Both the position numbers and the translations under genes were made by a program. The notes under the pieces are model-generated. The model ran no database searches, had not been told where the DNA came from, and saw nothing but the letters and a program-made list of their open reading frames with translations. From NCBI GenBank assembly GCA_902796835.1, contig CADBQP010000037.1, forward strand, positions 1 through 64,000: a stretch of DNA of 64,000 nucleotides. Reading direction: 5' to 3'. Positions 36,542 through 47,694 of the stretch are shown here, in pieces (position 1 is the first letter of the stretch; every line of letters begins with the position of its first letter). This DNA is from an uncultured Bacteroidales bacterium (GTDB lineage: Bacteria; Bacteroidota; Bacteroidia; Bacteroidales; Bacteroidaceae).

Positions 36542-38539
36542 ATGAAAAAAACTCTCGCCATGATTCTACTGACATCAACCGCCTTGGCAGCAAACGCACA
36601 GGCAGACGATTTCAACTACAACAACGAAAAATTTGCCGACATCCAAATGCTGCGCTACAAGGTGGAAGGCTTCGAAAGCCTCACACCCAAGCAAAAGGCC
36701 TACATCTACTATCTCACCGAAGCAGCACTGCAAGGCCGCGACATTCTCTTCGACCAAAACGGTCGCTACAACCTGCGCATTCGCCGCATGCTAGAAACGG
36801 TTTACACGAAATACAACGGCAATCGCAACAGCGCCGACTTCAAGGCTTTCGCCACCTATCTGAAGCGCGTGTGGTTCAGCGCCGGCATTCACCATCACTA
36901 CGGACAAGAAAAATTCGAGCCGGGTTTCAGCCAAGAATGGTTGCAACAAGCACTCCAAAGCGTTGGTTATAATGCTCCCGTGGCCGACCTCATGCCCGTC
37001 ATCTTCGAACCAAAAGTGATGCCCATGCGTGTCAACCAAAAAGACGGCGACGACCTGCTTCTGACCAGCGCAGAAAACTACTATGGCGAGGGAATCACAC
37101 AGGCCGAAGCCGAGGAATTCTATACACTCCGCAAGGCGCCGCTCGATCCCTGCCCCGTAATGACCGGCATGAACTCGCGTCTCGTCAAGGAAAACGGCGT
37201 GCTCCGCGAGAAAGTGTGGCGCGAACACGGACTCTACGGCTCCGCCATCTCTAAAATCATTGAAAACCTGCTAAAGGCAAAGCCCTTTGCCGAAAACGAG
37301 CAGCAAAGAAAAGTCATCGACCGCCTCGTAGAATTCTACCGCACAGGCGACTTGCGCACCTTCGACGAATACAGCATCCTCTGGCTCAAAGAAACCGAAG
37401 GCTTGGTAGATTTCGTTTGCGGCTTCACAGAAACCTATGGCGACCCGCTCGGACTAAAAGCATCGTGGGAGGCCATCGTAAACTTCAAAGACCTCGAAGC
37501 CACAAAGCGCACACGCAAACTTTCGGACAACGCTTCGTGGTTTGAGCAAAACGCTCCCATCGACAGCCGCTTCAAGAAAGAAAACGTGAAAGGCATCTCC
37601 GCAAAAGTCATCACGGCAGCTATTCTTGGCGGCGACCTCTATCCGAGCACAGCTATCGGCATCAATCTGCCCAACTCCGACTGGGTCAGAAAAGAACACG
37701 GCTCAAAGAGTGTCACCATAGCCAATCTCACCGGCGCCTACGCCAAGTCGGCCCACGGAAGCGGATTCGACCAGGAATTTATCATAGACGAGGCCACGCG
37801 CAAGCTCATCCGTCAATACGGCGATGCCTGCGACGACCTTCACACCGACCTTCATGAATGTCTGGGCCATGCCAGTGGAAAACTTCTGCCCGGTACCGAC
37901 CCCGATACGCTCAAGGCATATGGCGCCACCATAGAAGAGGGACGCGCCGACCTCTTTGCGCTCTACTACCTTGGCGACCCCAAACTCGTAGAGCTCGGAC
38001 TGACACCTAATATGGACGCCTATAAATCCGAATACTACACTTACATGATGAACGGGCTCATGACGCAGCTCGTGCGCATCAAGCCCGGACTCAACATCGA
38101 AGAGGCCCACATGCGCAACCGCTCCTTCATTGCACACTGGGCCTATGAGCACGGCAAGAGCGACAACGTGGTGGAGCTCGTCAAAAAGAAAGGAAAGACC
38201 TACGTCAAGATCAACGACTACGAGCGTCTTCGCCAGCTCTTCGCTCAACTGCTGGCCGAGGTGCAGCGCATCAAGAGCGAGGGCGACTACGAGGCTGCCC
38301 GCCAGCTCGTAGAGAATTACGGCGTGAAAGTAGATCAGAAACTCCATGCCGAAGTGCTGAAACGCTATGAAGCACTCCACCTGGCACCCTACAAAGGTTT
38401 TATCAATCCCGTCTACACTCCACAATTTGACGCCCAAGGCCGCATCGTCGACGTAACGGTCAGCTACGACGAAGCCTACGATGCTCAAATGCTTCGCTAC
38501 AGTCGCGACTACAACACCCTGCCCGATGTTAACGACTGA
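36542..38539 (+). CDS. dipeptidyl peptidase III (M49 metallopeptidase)
   Basis: A 665-residue exported zinc peptidase that removes dipeptides from peptide N-termini. A signal peptide ends near ANAQA. The zinc motif is HECLGH (residues 438-443), followed by the third ligand in EEGRAD (465-470); this HExxGH plus EExRAE/D pair defines family M49. Bacteroides M49 enzymes have the same HECLGH form. Some databases misname this family as dihydrofolate reductase. It overlaps the downstream AlkD-like gene by 14 bases. Confidence 0.92.
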   Translation: MKKTLAMILLTSTALAANAQADDFNYNNEKFADIQMLRYKVEGFESLTPKQKAYIYYLTEAALQGRDILFDQNGRYNLRIRRMLETVYTKYNGNRNSADFKAFATYLKRVWFSAGIHHHYGQEKFEPGFSQEWLQQALQSVGYNAPVADLMPVIFEPKVMPMRVNQKDGDDLLLTSAENYYGEGITQAEAEEFYTLRKAPLDPCPVMTGMNSRLVKENGVLREKVWREHGLYGSAISKIIENLLKAKPFAENEQQRKVIDRLVEFYRTGDLRTFDEYSILWLKETEGLVDFVCGFTETYGDPLGLKASWEAIVNFKDLEATKRTRKLSDNASWFEQNAPIDSRFKKENVKGISAKVITAAILGGDLYPSTAIGINLPNSDWVRKEHGSKSVTIANLTGAYAKSAHGSGFDQEFIIDEATRKLIRQYGDACDDLHTDLHECLGHASGKLLPGTDPDTLKAYGATIEEGRADLFALYYLGDPKLVELGLTPNMDAYKSEYYTYMMNGLMTQLVRIKPGLNIEEAHMRNRSFIAHWAYEHGKSDNVVELVKKKGKTYVKINDYERLRQLFAQLLAEVQRIKSEGDYEAARQLVENYGVKVDQKLHAEVLKRYEALHLAPYKGFINPVYTPQFDAQGRIVDVTVSYDEAYDAQMLRYSRDYNTLPDVND

Positions 38540-39128
38540 CGTGAACGATATCAAAAAAGAGCTGCTCAGCATGATGAACGGCCCTTTGAGCCAGTCGCTG
38601 CGCGAGAAGGGCGTAGGCCACCGCGTCATCTTTGGAGTGGAACTGCCGCGCCTGCAAAGTTTCTCCGAAGAGATTGAGCACAGCTACACACTGGCGCTGG
38701 CCCTGTGGCACGAAAACATTCGTGAGTGCCGACTGCTGGCCACGATGATCATGCCCCACGACGCACTCACAGCCGACGAAGCCGACACATGGGCTGAGGA
38801 GATAAAATATGCCGAAGAGGCTAATTGCTATGTCTACTATCTTGTGAGCCACCTGCCCTTTGCGAGCGAAAAGGTCTTTCAGTGGACAGCTCATGGCGGC
38901 GACATGCAGCAGCTTTGCGGATTATTGCTGGCCGGTCGCCTATTGGCCGACGGCCGGCAATTCACCGCGCGCGACGAAACCGAGCTCCTCGACCAGGCCA
39001 CGGCATTGCTGAGCAGCGAGCGTTTCGAAGTGAAAAAGGCTGCCTACAATTTGTTGCTCCGCATGGCCGACACCAGTCTGCAATGTGCCCGACAGGTGGA
39101 CAACATTCTGAAGTTGCACCAACTCTAA
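38526..39128 (+). CDS. AlkD-like HEAT-repeat protein (DNA alkylation repair family)
   Basis: About 200 residues from the ATG at 38526, which overlaps the DPP III stop by 14 bases. The protein is all helical, with HEAT-like repeats (SYTLALALWHENIRECRLLA, DTWAEEIKYAEEANCYVYYL). It resembles the AlkD-like proteins of Bacteroidota that are annotated as DNA alkylation repair enzymes. AlkD of Bacillus removes positively charged N3- and N7-alkyl purines. The catalytic Trp/Asp/Arg set cannot be placed with confidence here, so enzymatic activity is uncertain. Confidence 0.8.
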   Translation: MLTTDVNDIKKELLSMMNGPLSQSLREKGVGHRVIFGVELPRLQSFSEEIEHSYTLALALWHENIRECRLLATMIMPHDALTADEADTWAEEIKYAEEANCYVYYLVSHLPFASEKVFQWTAHGGDMQQLCGLLLAGRLLADGRQFTARDETELLDQATALLSSERFEVKKAAYNLLLRMADTSLQCARQVDNILKLHQL

Positions 39129-39142
39129 GCACACAACGTCGT

Positions 39143-40726
39143 ATGCACAGCCCTTCAAAACTAACCATTTCGGTGTCGCTGGCCATGACATGCGCCTCGC
39201 TTGCAGCCCAAAGCGAGAAGCCAAACATAGTGTTCTTCCTGGTCGACGACATGGGCTGGCAAGAAACTTCTGTCCCCTTTTGGACGTCGGCCACACCGCT
39301 CAACAGTCGCTATCGCACGCCCAACATGGAACGCATGGCACGACTTGGCACGAAATTCACCAACGCCTATGCCTGCGCCATATCCTCTCCGTCGCGCTGC
39401 TCGCTCATGTCGGGCATGAATGCGGCACGCCATCGCGTCACCAATTGGACCCTGCACTACAACATCAGGACCGACGTTGAGAGCGACATACTTGAGGTGC
39501 CCGACTGGCACTATAACGGTTTGCAGCCCGAAGACGCCAGTGAGCGCGACGCAGTTCAGGCCACTAAAGTAACGCCGCTGCCGCAATTGCTGCGCGATGC
39601 CGGCTACTACACCATACATTGCGGAAAGGCTCACTTCGCTGCTGAGGGCACTGCTGGCGAGGACCCGTTGCGAATGGGATTTTGTGAGAACATTGCCGGC
39701 GGCGCCAACGGCGCTCCGGCCAGCTATCTGGCCGAAAACGAATATGGCAGTGGCCCCTTCCACGTGAAAGGGCTCGAAGCCTACTATGGCACGGGCACAT
39801 TCCTCACCGAGGCACTCACCATCGAAGCCCAGCGCGCCATGCAGGGAGCCATTGACAAAAAGATGCCTTTCTTTCTCTACATGTCGCACTATGCCATCCA
39901 CGTGCCCTACGATGCCGACAAGCGCTTCGTAGGCAACTACCTGGAAGCCGACGGCAGCGGAAAGCACGACGCCATGCTCAACGCGCCTCTCAGCGAGGCC
40001 GAAATAAACCACGCAGCTCTTGTGGAGGGAATGGACAAGAGTCTGGGCGACATTCTCAATTTTCTTCAGGCTCGCCCCGACGTGGCTCGCAACACAATCA
40101 TAATTTTTATGTCGGACAACGGCGGACAAGCCATCTGGCCACGTCAGGGACGCTACAACTACGACCAAAACTTTCCGGCCCGCGGCGGAAAAGGCTCTGC
40201 CTATGAGGGCGGCATTCACGAACCCATGATGATTGTATGGCCGGGAGTTACCAAAGGAGGCACCGTCAACCACAATCGCGTGATGGTAGAAGATTTCTTC
40301 CCCACCCTGCTTTCGATGGCGGGCATCAAAAACTATCGAACCATTCAGCACATTGACGGAAAAGACATAGTCCCTTTGCTGCGCCACCCGCGACGCACGA
40401 GGGAGCGCACCATTGTTTGGCACTATCCCAACCTTTGGACAGAAAACATCAGACAAGCCGATGGCTACGGGCCCTACTCTGCCATCATGAAGGGCAATTA
40501 TCATCTCGTCTACTTTTGGGAGACGCAAACTCTAGAACTATACGACAACAAGGCCGACATAGGCTATACACACGATTTAGTAGCTAAGAAACCAAAGCTG
40601 GCACACCGTCTGTCTCGCGAGCTCACCGATTCTCTCAAGGCCTGTGATGCTCAGCGCCCACGGCTCAAGTCGACCCACATGGCCATAGCCTGGCCCGACG
40701 AAACACTACGCTGGAAACACGACTGA
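39143..40726 (+). CDS. sulfatase (S1 family, Ser-type)
   Basis: A 527-residue exported arylsulfatase-family enzyme. After a signal peptide ending near LAAQ, the metal site begins with NIVFFLVDDMGWQE (Asp35-Asp36). The formylglycine motif is SSPSR (Ser81 to Arg85) within CAISSPSRCSLMSG, so the catalytic residue is made from serine and needs an anaerobic radical-SAM maturase (anSME), which is not in this window. The second metal site is IIIFMSDNGGQAIW. Substrates may be sulfated GlcNAc, GalNAc or uronic acids in mucin or glycosaminoglycans; the subfamily is not certain. Start chosen at the ATG that opens the signal peptide. Confidence 0.9.
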   Translation: MHSPSKLTISVSLAMTCASLAAQSEKPNIVFFLVDDMGWQETSVPFWTSATPLNSRYRTPNMERMARLGTKFTNAYACAISSPSRCSLMSGMNAARHRVTNWTLHYNIRTDVESDILEVPDWHYNGLQPEDASERDAVQATKVTPLPQLLRDAGYYTIHCGKAHFAAEGTAGEDPLRMGFCENIAGGANGAPASYLAENEYGSGPFHVKGLEAYYGTGTFLTEALTIEAQRAMQGAIDKKMPFFLYMSHYAIHVPYDADKRFVGNYLEADGSGKHDAMLNAPLSEAEINHAALVEGMDKSLGDILNFLQARPDVARNTIIIFMSDNGGQAIWPRQGRYNYDQNFPARGGKGSAYEGGIHEPMMIVWPGVTKGGTVNHNRVMVEDFFPTLLSMAGIKNYRTIQHIDGKDIVPLLRHPRRTRERTIVWHYPNLWTENIRQADGYGPYSAIMKGNYHLVYFWETQTLELYDNKADIGYTHDLVAKKPKLAHRLSRELTDSLKACDAQRPRLKSTHMAIAWPDETLRWKHD

Positions 40727-40821
40727 GCCAACAAAAAAAACTATTGCGGCAGTTGTTAAAAATATCTCCGAGCTAATTTAAAATATCTCCGAGCTAATTC
40801 AGACTAGCTCGGAGATATTTT
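40717..40821. repeat. 21-nt palindromic array, copy F (5 units)
   Basis: Units start at 40717, 40738, 40759, 40780 and 40801. The first overlaps the sulfatase stop codon and holds the type 3 core GAGCCAAC; the second is a type 2 variant (TTGC/GCAG core); the last three are type 1, two of them identical for 20 of 21 bases. Units 2-3 and the last unit pair as CTCCGAG/CTCGGAG, and the end is followed by TTTTTTTGC, so the array can also act as a terminator between convergent genes. Confidence 0.8.
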
Positions 40822-40861
40822 TTTGCAGCCCCAACCACCTTATTACAAGGTCGGCTGTAGT

Positions 40862-41554
40862 TTATTTTTCGAACTCAGTTCCTTTCAGCAAATCGGGTCT
40901 CAGCCGGCGGGTGCGTTCCAGCGACTGGCTGAGTTCCCACTCTTTGATTTTGGCATCGTGGCCGCTGAGCAGCACCTCGGGCACCATCCAACCTTTATAG
41001 TTGGCCGGACGCGTATAGACGGGAGCAGCAAGAAGATTGTCCTGAAAACTATCGCTCAGCGCGCTTTGCTCATCGCTCAAAACGCCGGGAATAAGTCGCA
41101 CAATGGCATCGGTCATCACCGCAGCAGGAAGCTCACCTCCGGTAAGCACATAGTCGCCCACAGAAATCTCTTTGGTGATGAGATGCTCGCGTATGCGATA
41201 GTCTATGCCCTTATAGTGACCACAAAGTATGATGATGTTTTTTTTCATTGACAATTCGTTGGCCATGGGCTGCGAGAATTGCTCGCCATCGGGCGTGGTG
41301 AAAATCACTTCGTCGTATTGGCGCTCAGCCTTCAGCGCAGCAATGCAGTCGTCGATGGGCTGACACTGCATCACCATGCCGGCAAAACCTCCAAAAGGAT
41401 AGTCGTCGACACGTCGGTGCTTGTCGGTGGTGTAGTCGCGCAGGTCGTGAACGTAAATCTCCACGAGTCCTTTCTTCTGAGCCCGCGCCACGATGGAACA
41501 ATCCAAGAAACCATCGAGCATGCGAGGCAGTACGGTAATAATATCTATGCGCAT
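40862..41554 (-). CDS. trmD: tRNA (guanine-N1)-methyltransferase
   Basis: A 230-residue SPOUT-family enzyme that makes m1G37 in tRNAs, needed to avoid frameshifting. [20 protein letters not shown] opens the protein, and the trefoil-knot SAM site is visible as [20 protein letters not shown] and [20 protein letters not shown]. The start at 41554 was chosen by family comparison; an upstream in-frame ATG at 41629 would add 25 unrelated residues. It is divergent from ligA, with a TATCTTTG element 32 bases upstream. Confidence 0.95.
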   Translation of the reverse strand: MRIDIITVLPRMLDGFLDCSIVARAQKKGLVEIYVHDLRDYTTDKHRRVDDYPFGGFAGMVMQCQPIDDCIAALKAERQYDEVIFTTPDGEQFSQPMANELSMKKNIIILCGHYKGIDYRIREHLITKEISVGDYVLTGGELPAAVMTDAIVRLIPGVLSDEQSALSDSFQDNLLAAPVYTRPANYKGWMVPEVLLSGHDAKIKEWELSQSLERTRRLRPDLLKGTEFEK

Positions 41555-41585
41555 GCGTAAGAAATGTCGTTTCTGAAATTTTTTG

Positions 41586-41593
41586 CAAAGATA
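41586..41593 (-). promoter_or_regulatory. -7 element for trmD
   Basis: TATCTTTG followed by C on the minus strand fits TAnnTTTG, 31 bases before the trmD start. Confidence 0.55.
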
Positions 41594-41600
41594 GTCATAA

Positions 41601-43682
<2,082 letters not shown>

Positions 43683-43776
43683 GGCTCGTCATCACGCAAG
43701 CGGGACTTAAACAAACGTATGAGCAGATAATAGCAAAACTTGAAAGACCAGTAGAAGCCATACCAAAGAATTTTCG

Positions 43777-43784
43777 TAAATTTG
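43777..43784 (+). promoter_or_regulatory. -7 element for dapA
   Basis: TAAATTTG followed by CGCC fits TAnnTTTG, 22 bases before the chosen dapA start; an earlier in-frame ATG at 43782 lies inside it and is rejected. Confidence 0.55.
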
Positions 43785-43805
43785 CGCCTGAAAAAAAGAA
43801 TACTT

Positions 43806-44699
43806 ATGAGAAAGAATCCCTTTCGTGGGCTCGGCGTGGCGCTGATTACCCCATTTCTGGCATCGGGTGAGCTTGACGAAGAATCACTGCGCAAGCTTGT
43901 GCGTCAACACGTGAAAGAAGACACGGACTTCCTTTGTGTGCTGGGCACTACAGCCGAAACCCCATGTTTAACAACCGAGGAACGGCACAGAATTGTGAAG
44001 ATTGTTCGCCAGGAAAGCTCGGGCCAGCTGCCACTGTTGCTTGGCGCCGGCGGAAACTGCACGGCCGAAGTTGTGGAACGCATAGGACGCGACGACTTCG
44101 AAGGCATAGACGGCCTGCTCATAGTCTGCCCCTTCTACAACAAGCCCACTCAGGAAGGTCTGTACCGACATTTCGAAGCCATTGCGGCTACGTGCAATCT
44201 ACCCATAGTGCTCTACAACGTTCCGGGACGCACTGGGGTAAACCTTGAAGCACAAACTACGCTCCGACTGGCTCGAAACTTTGAAAACATTGTGGCCATC
44301 AAAGAAGCATCTGGGCGAATTGGACAAATCGAAGAAATCCTTGGAAACGCTCCCGAGGGATTTGAAGTGCTCAGCGGCGACGATGGTATTACGTTTGAGC
44401 TCCTCACCCTGGGGGCTCAAGGAGTTATCTCTGTCGTAGGCAACGCCTTTCCACACGAATTTGGCACAATGGTACACGCCGCCCTGGAAGGAAGGTGGAA
44501 CGAAGCACTCAAATGGCAGCGCGCCTTCGCACCAATGTATAAAACACTTTTTGCCGACGGCAACCCAGGCGGTATAAAACACATCATGGCCACGCAGCAA
44601 AAAATTCAAAACGTGCTGAGACTTCCCCTCGTACCTGTGGGAGCAGAAACGGCAGCAAAACTCACCGATCAGTGCAAGCGAATTTATCACATCGACTAA
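43806..44699 (+). CDS. dapA: 4-hydroxy-tetrahydrodipicolinate synthase
   Basis: A 297-residue class I aldolase of the DapA family that condenses pyruvate and aspartate semialdehyde in lysine and diaminopimelate synthesis. The Schiff-base lysine is in IVAIKEASGRIGQIEE, the catalytic tyrosine in VLYNVPGRTGVN, and the threonine pair in LGTTAETPCLTTEE. Length and motifs are typical. It follows ligA with its own promoter and ends in a strong terminator. Confidence 0.94.
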   Translation: MRKNPFRGLGVALITPFLASGELDEESLRKLVRQHVKEDTDFLCVLGTTAETPCLTTEERHRIVKIVRQESSGQLPLLLGAGGNCTAEVVERIGRDDFEGIDGLLIVCPFYNKPTQEGLYRHFEAIAATCNLPIVLYNVPGRTGVNLEAQTTLRLARNFENIVAIKEASGRIGQIEEILGNAPEGFEVLSGDDGITFELLTLGAQGVISVVGNAFPHEFGTMVHAALEGRWNEALKWQRAFAPMYKTLFADGNPGGIKHIMATQQKIQNVLRLPLVPVGAETAAKLTDQCKRIYHID

Positions 44700-44709
44700 A
44701 TAAATATGC

Positions 44710-44748
44710 AAACAAGGGGCAAGGCGATATGCTTTGCTCCTTGTTTTT
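44710..44748 (+). terminator. dapA terminator
   Basis: A stem of AACAAGG-GCAA-GC with its near complement, interrupted by two unpaired bases, runs directly into TTGTTTTTTC, a typical intrinsic terminator 11 bases after the stop. Confidence 0.88.
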
Positions 44749-44768
44749 TCGGTATGCGCCCTCTGAGA

Positions 44769-44831
44769 AACCAATCGGCACAAAGCTTTCAACTACCGAG
44801 CCGACAGTCTGAGAAACTGGCTCAACTCTGC
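44769..44831. repeat. 21-nt array, copy G (2 clear units and 1 weak)
   Basis: Units begin at 44769 (weak), 44790 (CGAGCCGACAGT core, type 3) and 44811 (TGGCTCAACTC core, the inverse orientation of type 3, shared with unit 4 of copy C). It lies after the dapA terminator and before the valS promoter. Confidence 0.6.
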
Positions 44832-44938
44832 GCGGCGTCCTCGACCAAAAGCGACTCCGCACACCTTAAATACGCTCCGATATAGGTTTCAGACATAAAA
44901 AACCTCGCGCGCGCGTCGTATATTGTGGTGTTTTTGCG

Positions 44939-44946
44939 TAAATTTG
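44939..44946 (+). promoter_or_regulatory. -7 element for valS
   Basis: TAAATTTG followed by CGCA fits TAnnTTTG, 34 bases before the start and preceded by TTTTTGCG as at dxs. Confidence 0.55.
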
Positions 44947-44979
44947 CGCAGATATTGACGAAAAACTCACTTAAAAAAG

Positions 44980-47616
44980 ATGGAATTAGCAACAAAGTAT
45001 AATCCAGAAGCCGTAGAACGGCAATGGTATGCCTATTGGGAAAAACACAAGCTTTTCAGTTCAAAACCCGACGGCCGTGAGCCCTATACAGTCGTAATTC
45101 CCCCACCCAATGTGACGGGAATCCTACACATGGGGCACATGCTTAATGAAACGATACAGGACATCCTCGTTCGCCGTGCGCGCATGGAAGGCAAGAATGC
45201 CTGCTGGGTGCCCGGCACCGACCACGCCTCGATTGCCACCGAGGCCAAGGTGGTAAACAGATTGGCTGAACGAGGAATTAAAAAACAGGACCTCACCCGC
45301 GAAGAGTTTCTGAAATATGCGTGGGAGTGGACCGACGAACACGGCGGCATCATTCTGAAGCAGCTTCGCCGTGTTGGTGCCAGTTGCGACTGGGACCGTA
45401 CTGCCTTCACCATGGATGAGGAACGCAGTCGCAGCGTAATAAAAGTCTTTGTCGACCTCTATCGCAAAGGGCTCATATATCGTGGTGTACGCATGGTCAA
45501 TTGGGACCCTAAGGCCCAAACCGCGCTATCCGACGAGGAAGTAGTTTATAAAGAAGAACACTCCAAACTCTACTACCTGCGATATATGGTGGAAGGAGAT
45601 GCCGACAAGCGCTACGCCATCGTAGCCACCACGCGCCCCGAGACCATTATGGGCGACACGGCCATGTGTATTAATCCCAACGACCCCAAGAATCATTGGC
45701 TCAAGGGCAAGCGTGTCATCGTGCCCCTCGTTGGGCGCTCCATTCCCGTGATAGAAGACGAATACGTGGACGTGGAATTTGGCACAGGATGCCTCAAGGT
45801 TACACCAGCCCACGATGTGAACGACTATATGTTGGGCGAGAAACACAATCTGGCAAGCATCGACATATTCAATGCCGACGGCACACTCAGCGAAGCCGCA
45901 GGCCTCTATGTGGGACAGGACCGCTTCGAAGTGAGAAAGCAAATAGAAAAAGACCTTGAAGAAGCCGGACTCATGGAAAAGGTAGAAGCCTACACCAACA
46001 ACGTGGGTTTCAGCGAGCGCACCAACGTTCCTATAGAGCCAAAGCTGTCTATGCAGTGGTTCCTGCGCATGCAGCATTTTGCCGATTTGGCCCTGCCTCC
46101 CGTGATGAACGACGAGATAAAATTCTATCCCGCCAAATATAAAAACACGTATCGTCACTGGCTCGAAAATATCAAGGACTGGTGCATAAGCCGCCAACTG
46201 TGGTGGGGACATCGCATCCCAGCCTACTATCTGCCCGAGGGCGGATATGTAGTAGCCGAGACCATCGACGAAGCCGTGGAACTGGCGCGTAAGGAGTCGG
46301 GCAACGCCAGTCTCAGCGCGGCCGACCTTCGCCAAGACGAAGACGCACTCGACACATGGTTCTCATCGTGGCTGTGGCCCATCTCGCTATTTAACGGCAT
46401 CACCGATCCCGAAAGCAGCGACCTTGCATACTATTATCCCACGAGCGACCTCGTAACCGGTCCCGACATCATCTTTTTTTGGGTTGCCCGCATGATAATG
46501 GCCGGATACGAGTATACAGGGAAAATGCCCTTTAAGAATGTTTACTTCACCGGCATCGTTCGCGACAAACTCGGCCGCAAGATGTCGAAACAACTTGGAA
46601 ACTCTCCCGACCCGCTCGAGCTCATCGACAAATTCGGTGCCGACGGTGTGAGAATGGGCATGATGCCCTCGGCTCCAGCCGGCAACGACATCCTCTTCGA
46701 CGAGGCGCTCTGCGAGCAGGGACGCAATTTCTGCAACAAGATATGGAATGCGTTCCGTCTGGTCAAAGGATGGGAAGTAAGCGCAGAGGCAGAGCAGAGC
46801 GAGACAGCTAAGAAAGCCATAGACTGGTTCAGTGCGCGCTTGCGCCAAAGTGCTGCAGAAATTGGCGACCTTTATAAAAAATATCGCATCAGCGAGGCCC
46901 TCATGGAGGTATATAAACTCTTCTGGGACGAATTTTCGAGTTGGTATCTCGAACTCGTAAAGCCCGCTTATGGCTCTCCTATCGACAAGGCTACCTACGA
47001 AGCCACACTCGATGCCTTTAACGACCTGCTACACTTGCTCCATCCGTTCATGCCGTTCATCACAGAAGAATTATGGCAACATATTGCAGAACGCAGCGAG
47101 GGCGAGAGCATCATGGTGAGCCCACAAACAATTGATGCTCCGAAGGATGGCGACGCACCTTTGCTCGAAAACTTCGAGAAGGCCAAAGCCGTTATATCGG
47201 GAGTTCGTGCCATCAGAAACCAAAAGAACATTGCCCAAAAGAACGTGCTCGACCTTCAAGTAGTAGGCTCGAACCCTATTGCTCTCTACGATGCCCTTAT
47301 TTGCAAAATGGCTAACGTGAGCAGCGTTGCCGTTGTGAGTGAGAAGGGACAAGGAGCGTCGTCCTTTATGGTGGGCACAAGCGAATATGCAGTGCTACTT
47401 GGCGACCTCATTGACGTGACTGCCGAGATAGCAAAGGCCGAGGCAGAATTAAAACACCTCGAAGGTTTCTTGGCAGGCGTAGAGAAAAAACTCTCAAACG
47501 AACGCTTTGTGCAAAATGCTCCCGAGGCTGTGGTGGCACTCGAACGCAAAAAGAAAAGCGACGCTCTATCAAAAATAGCTACGCTCCGCGAAACACTGGC
47601 AGCCCTGAAGAAATAA
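44980..47616 (+). CDS. valS: valyl-tRNA synthetase
   Basis: An 878-residue class Ia synthetase. The HIGH motif is HMGHM in [20 protein letters not shown], the KMSKS motif is in [15 protein letters not shown], and the editing CP1 domain is present ([17 protein letters not shown]). A C-terminal coiled coil ([20 protein letters not shown]) is typical of ValRS. Length is normal. It has its own promoter and is followed after 78 bases by the GH84 gene. Confidence 0.97.
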   Translation: MELATKYNPEAVERQWYAYWEKHKLFSSKPDGREPYTVVIPPPNVTGILHMGHMLNETIQDILVRRARMEGKNACWVPGTDHASIATEAKVVNRLAERGIKKQDLTREEFLKYAWEWTDEHGGIILKQLRRVGASCDWDRTAFTMDEERSRSVIKVFVDLYRKGLIYRGVRMVNWDPKAQTALSDEEVVYKEEHSKLYYLRYMVEGDADKRYAIVATTRPETIMGDTAMCINPNDPKNHWLKGKRVIVPLVGRSIPVIEDEYVDVEFGTGCLKVTPAHDVNDYMLGEKHNLASIDIFNADGTLSEAAGLYVGQDRFEVRKQIEKDLEEAGLMEKVEAYTNNVGFSERTNVPIEPKLSMQWFLRMQHFADLALPPVMNDEIKFYPAKYKNTYRHWLENIKDWCISRQLWWGHRIPAYYLPEGGYVVAETIDEAVELARKESGNASLSAADLRQDEDALDTWFSSWLWPISLFNGITDPESSDLAYYYPTSDLVTGPDIIFFWVARMIMAGYEYTGKMPFKNVYFTGIVRDKLGRKMSKQLGNSPDPLELIDKFGADGVRMGMMPSAPAGNDILFDEALCEQGRNFCNKIWNAFRLVKGWEVSAEAEQSETAKKAIDWFSARLRQSAAEIGDLYKKYRISEALMEVYKLFWDEFSSWYLELVKPAYGSPIDKATYEATLDAFNDLLHLLHPFMPFITEELWQHIAERSEGESIMVSPQTIDAPKDGDAPLLENFEKAKAVISGVRAIRNQKNIAQKNVLDLQVVGSNPIALYDALICKMANVSSVAVVSEKGQGASSFMVGTSEYAVLLGDLIDVTAEIAKAEAELKHLEGFLAGVEKKLSNERFVQNAPEAVVALERKKKSDALSKIATLRETLAALKK

Positions 47617-47694
47617 ACTTCAGGCTGCCAGCAACAAACTAAAAATACCTTAATAATATAAACTATACACTTTATTTCAATTATTAGTTGAACC

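Noticed and set aside
36542..38539. dihydrofolate reductase
   Set aside because: A database label sometimes given to this family; HECLGH and EEGRAD show an M49 peptidase.
38825..39142. N-terminal extension of the sulfatase
   Set aside because: Overlaps the AlkD-like gene in another frame; the signal peptide begins at the ATG at 39143.
39161..40528. 455-codon minus-strand frame
   Set aside because: Antisense to the sulfatase, whose motifs are complete.
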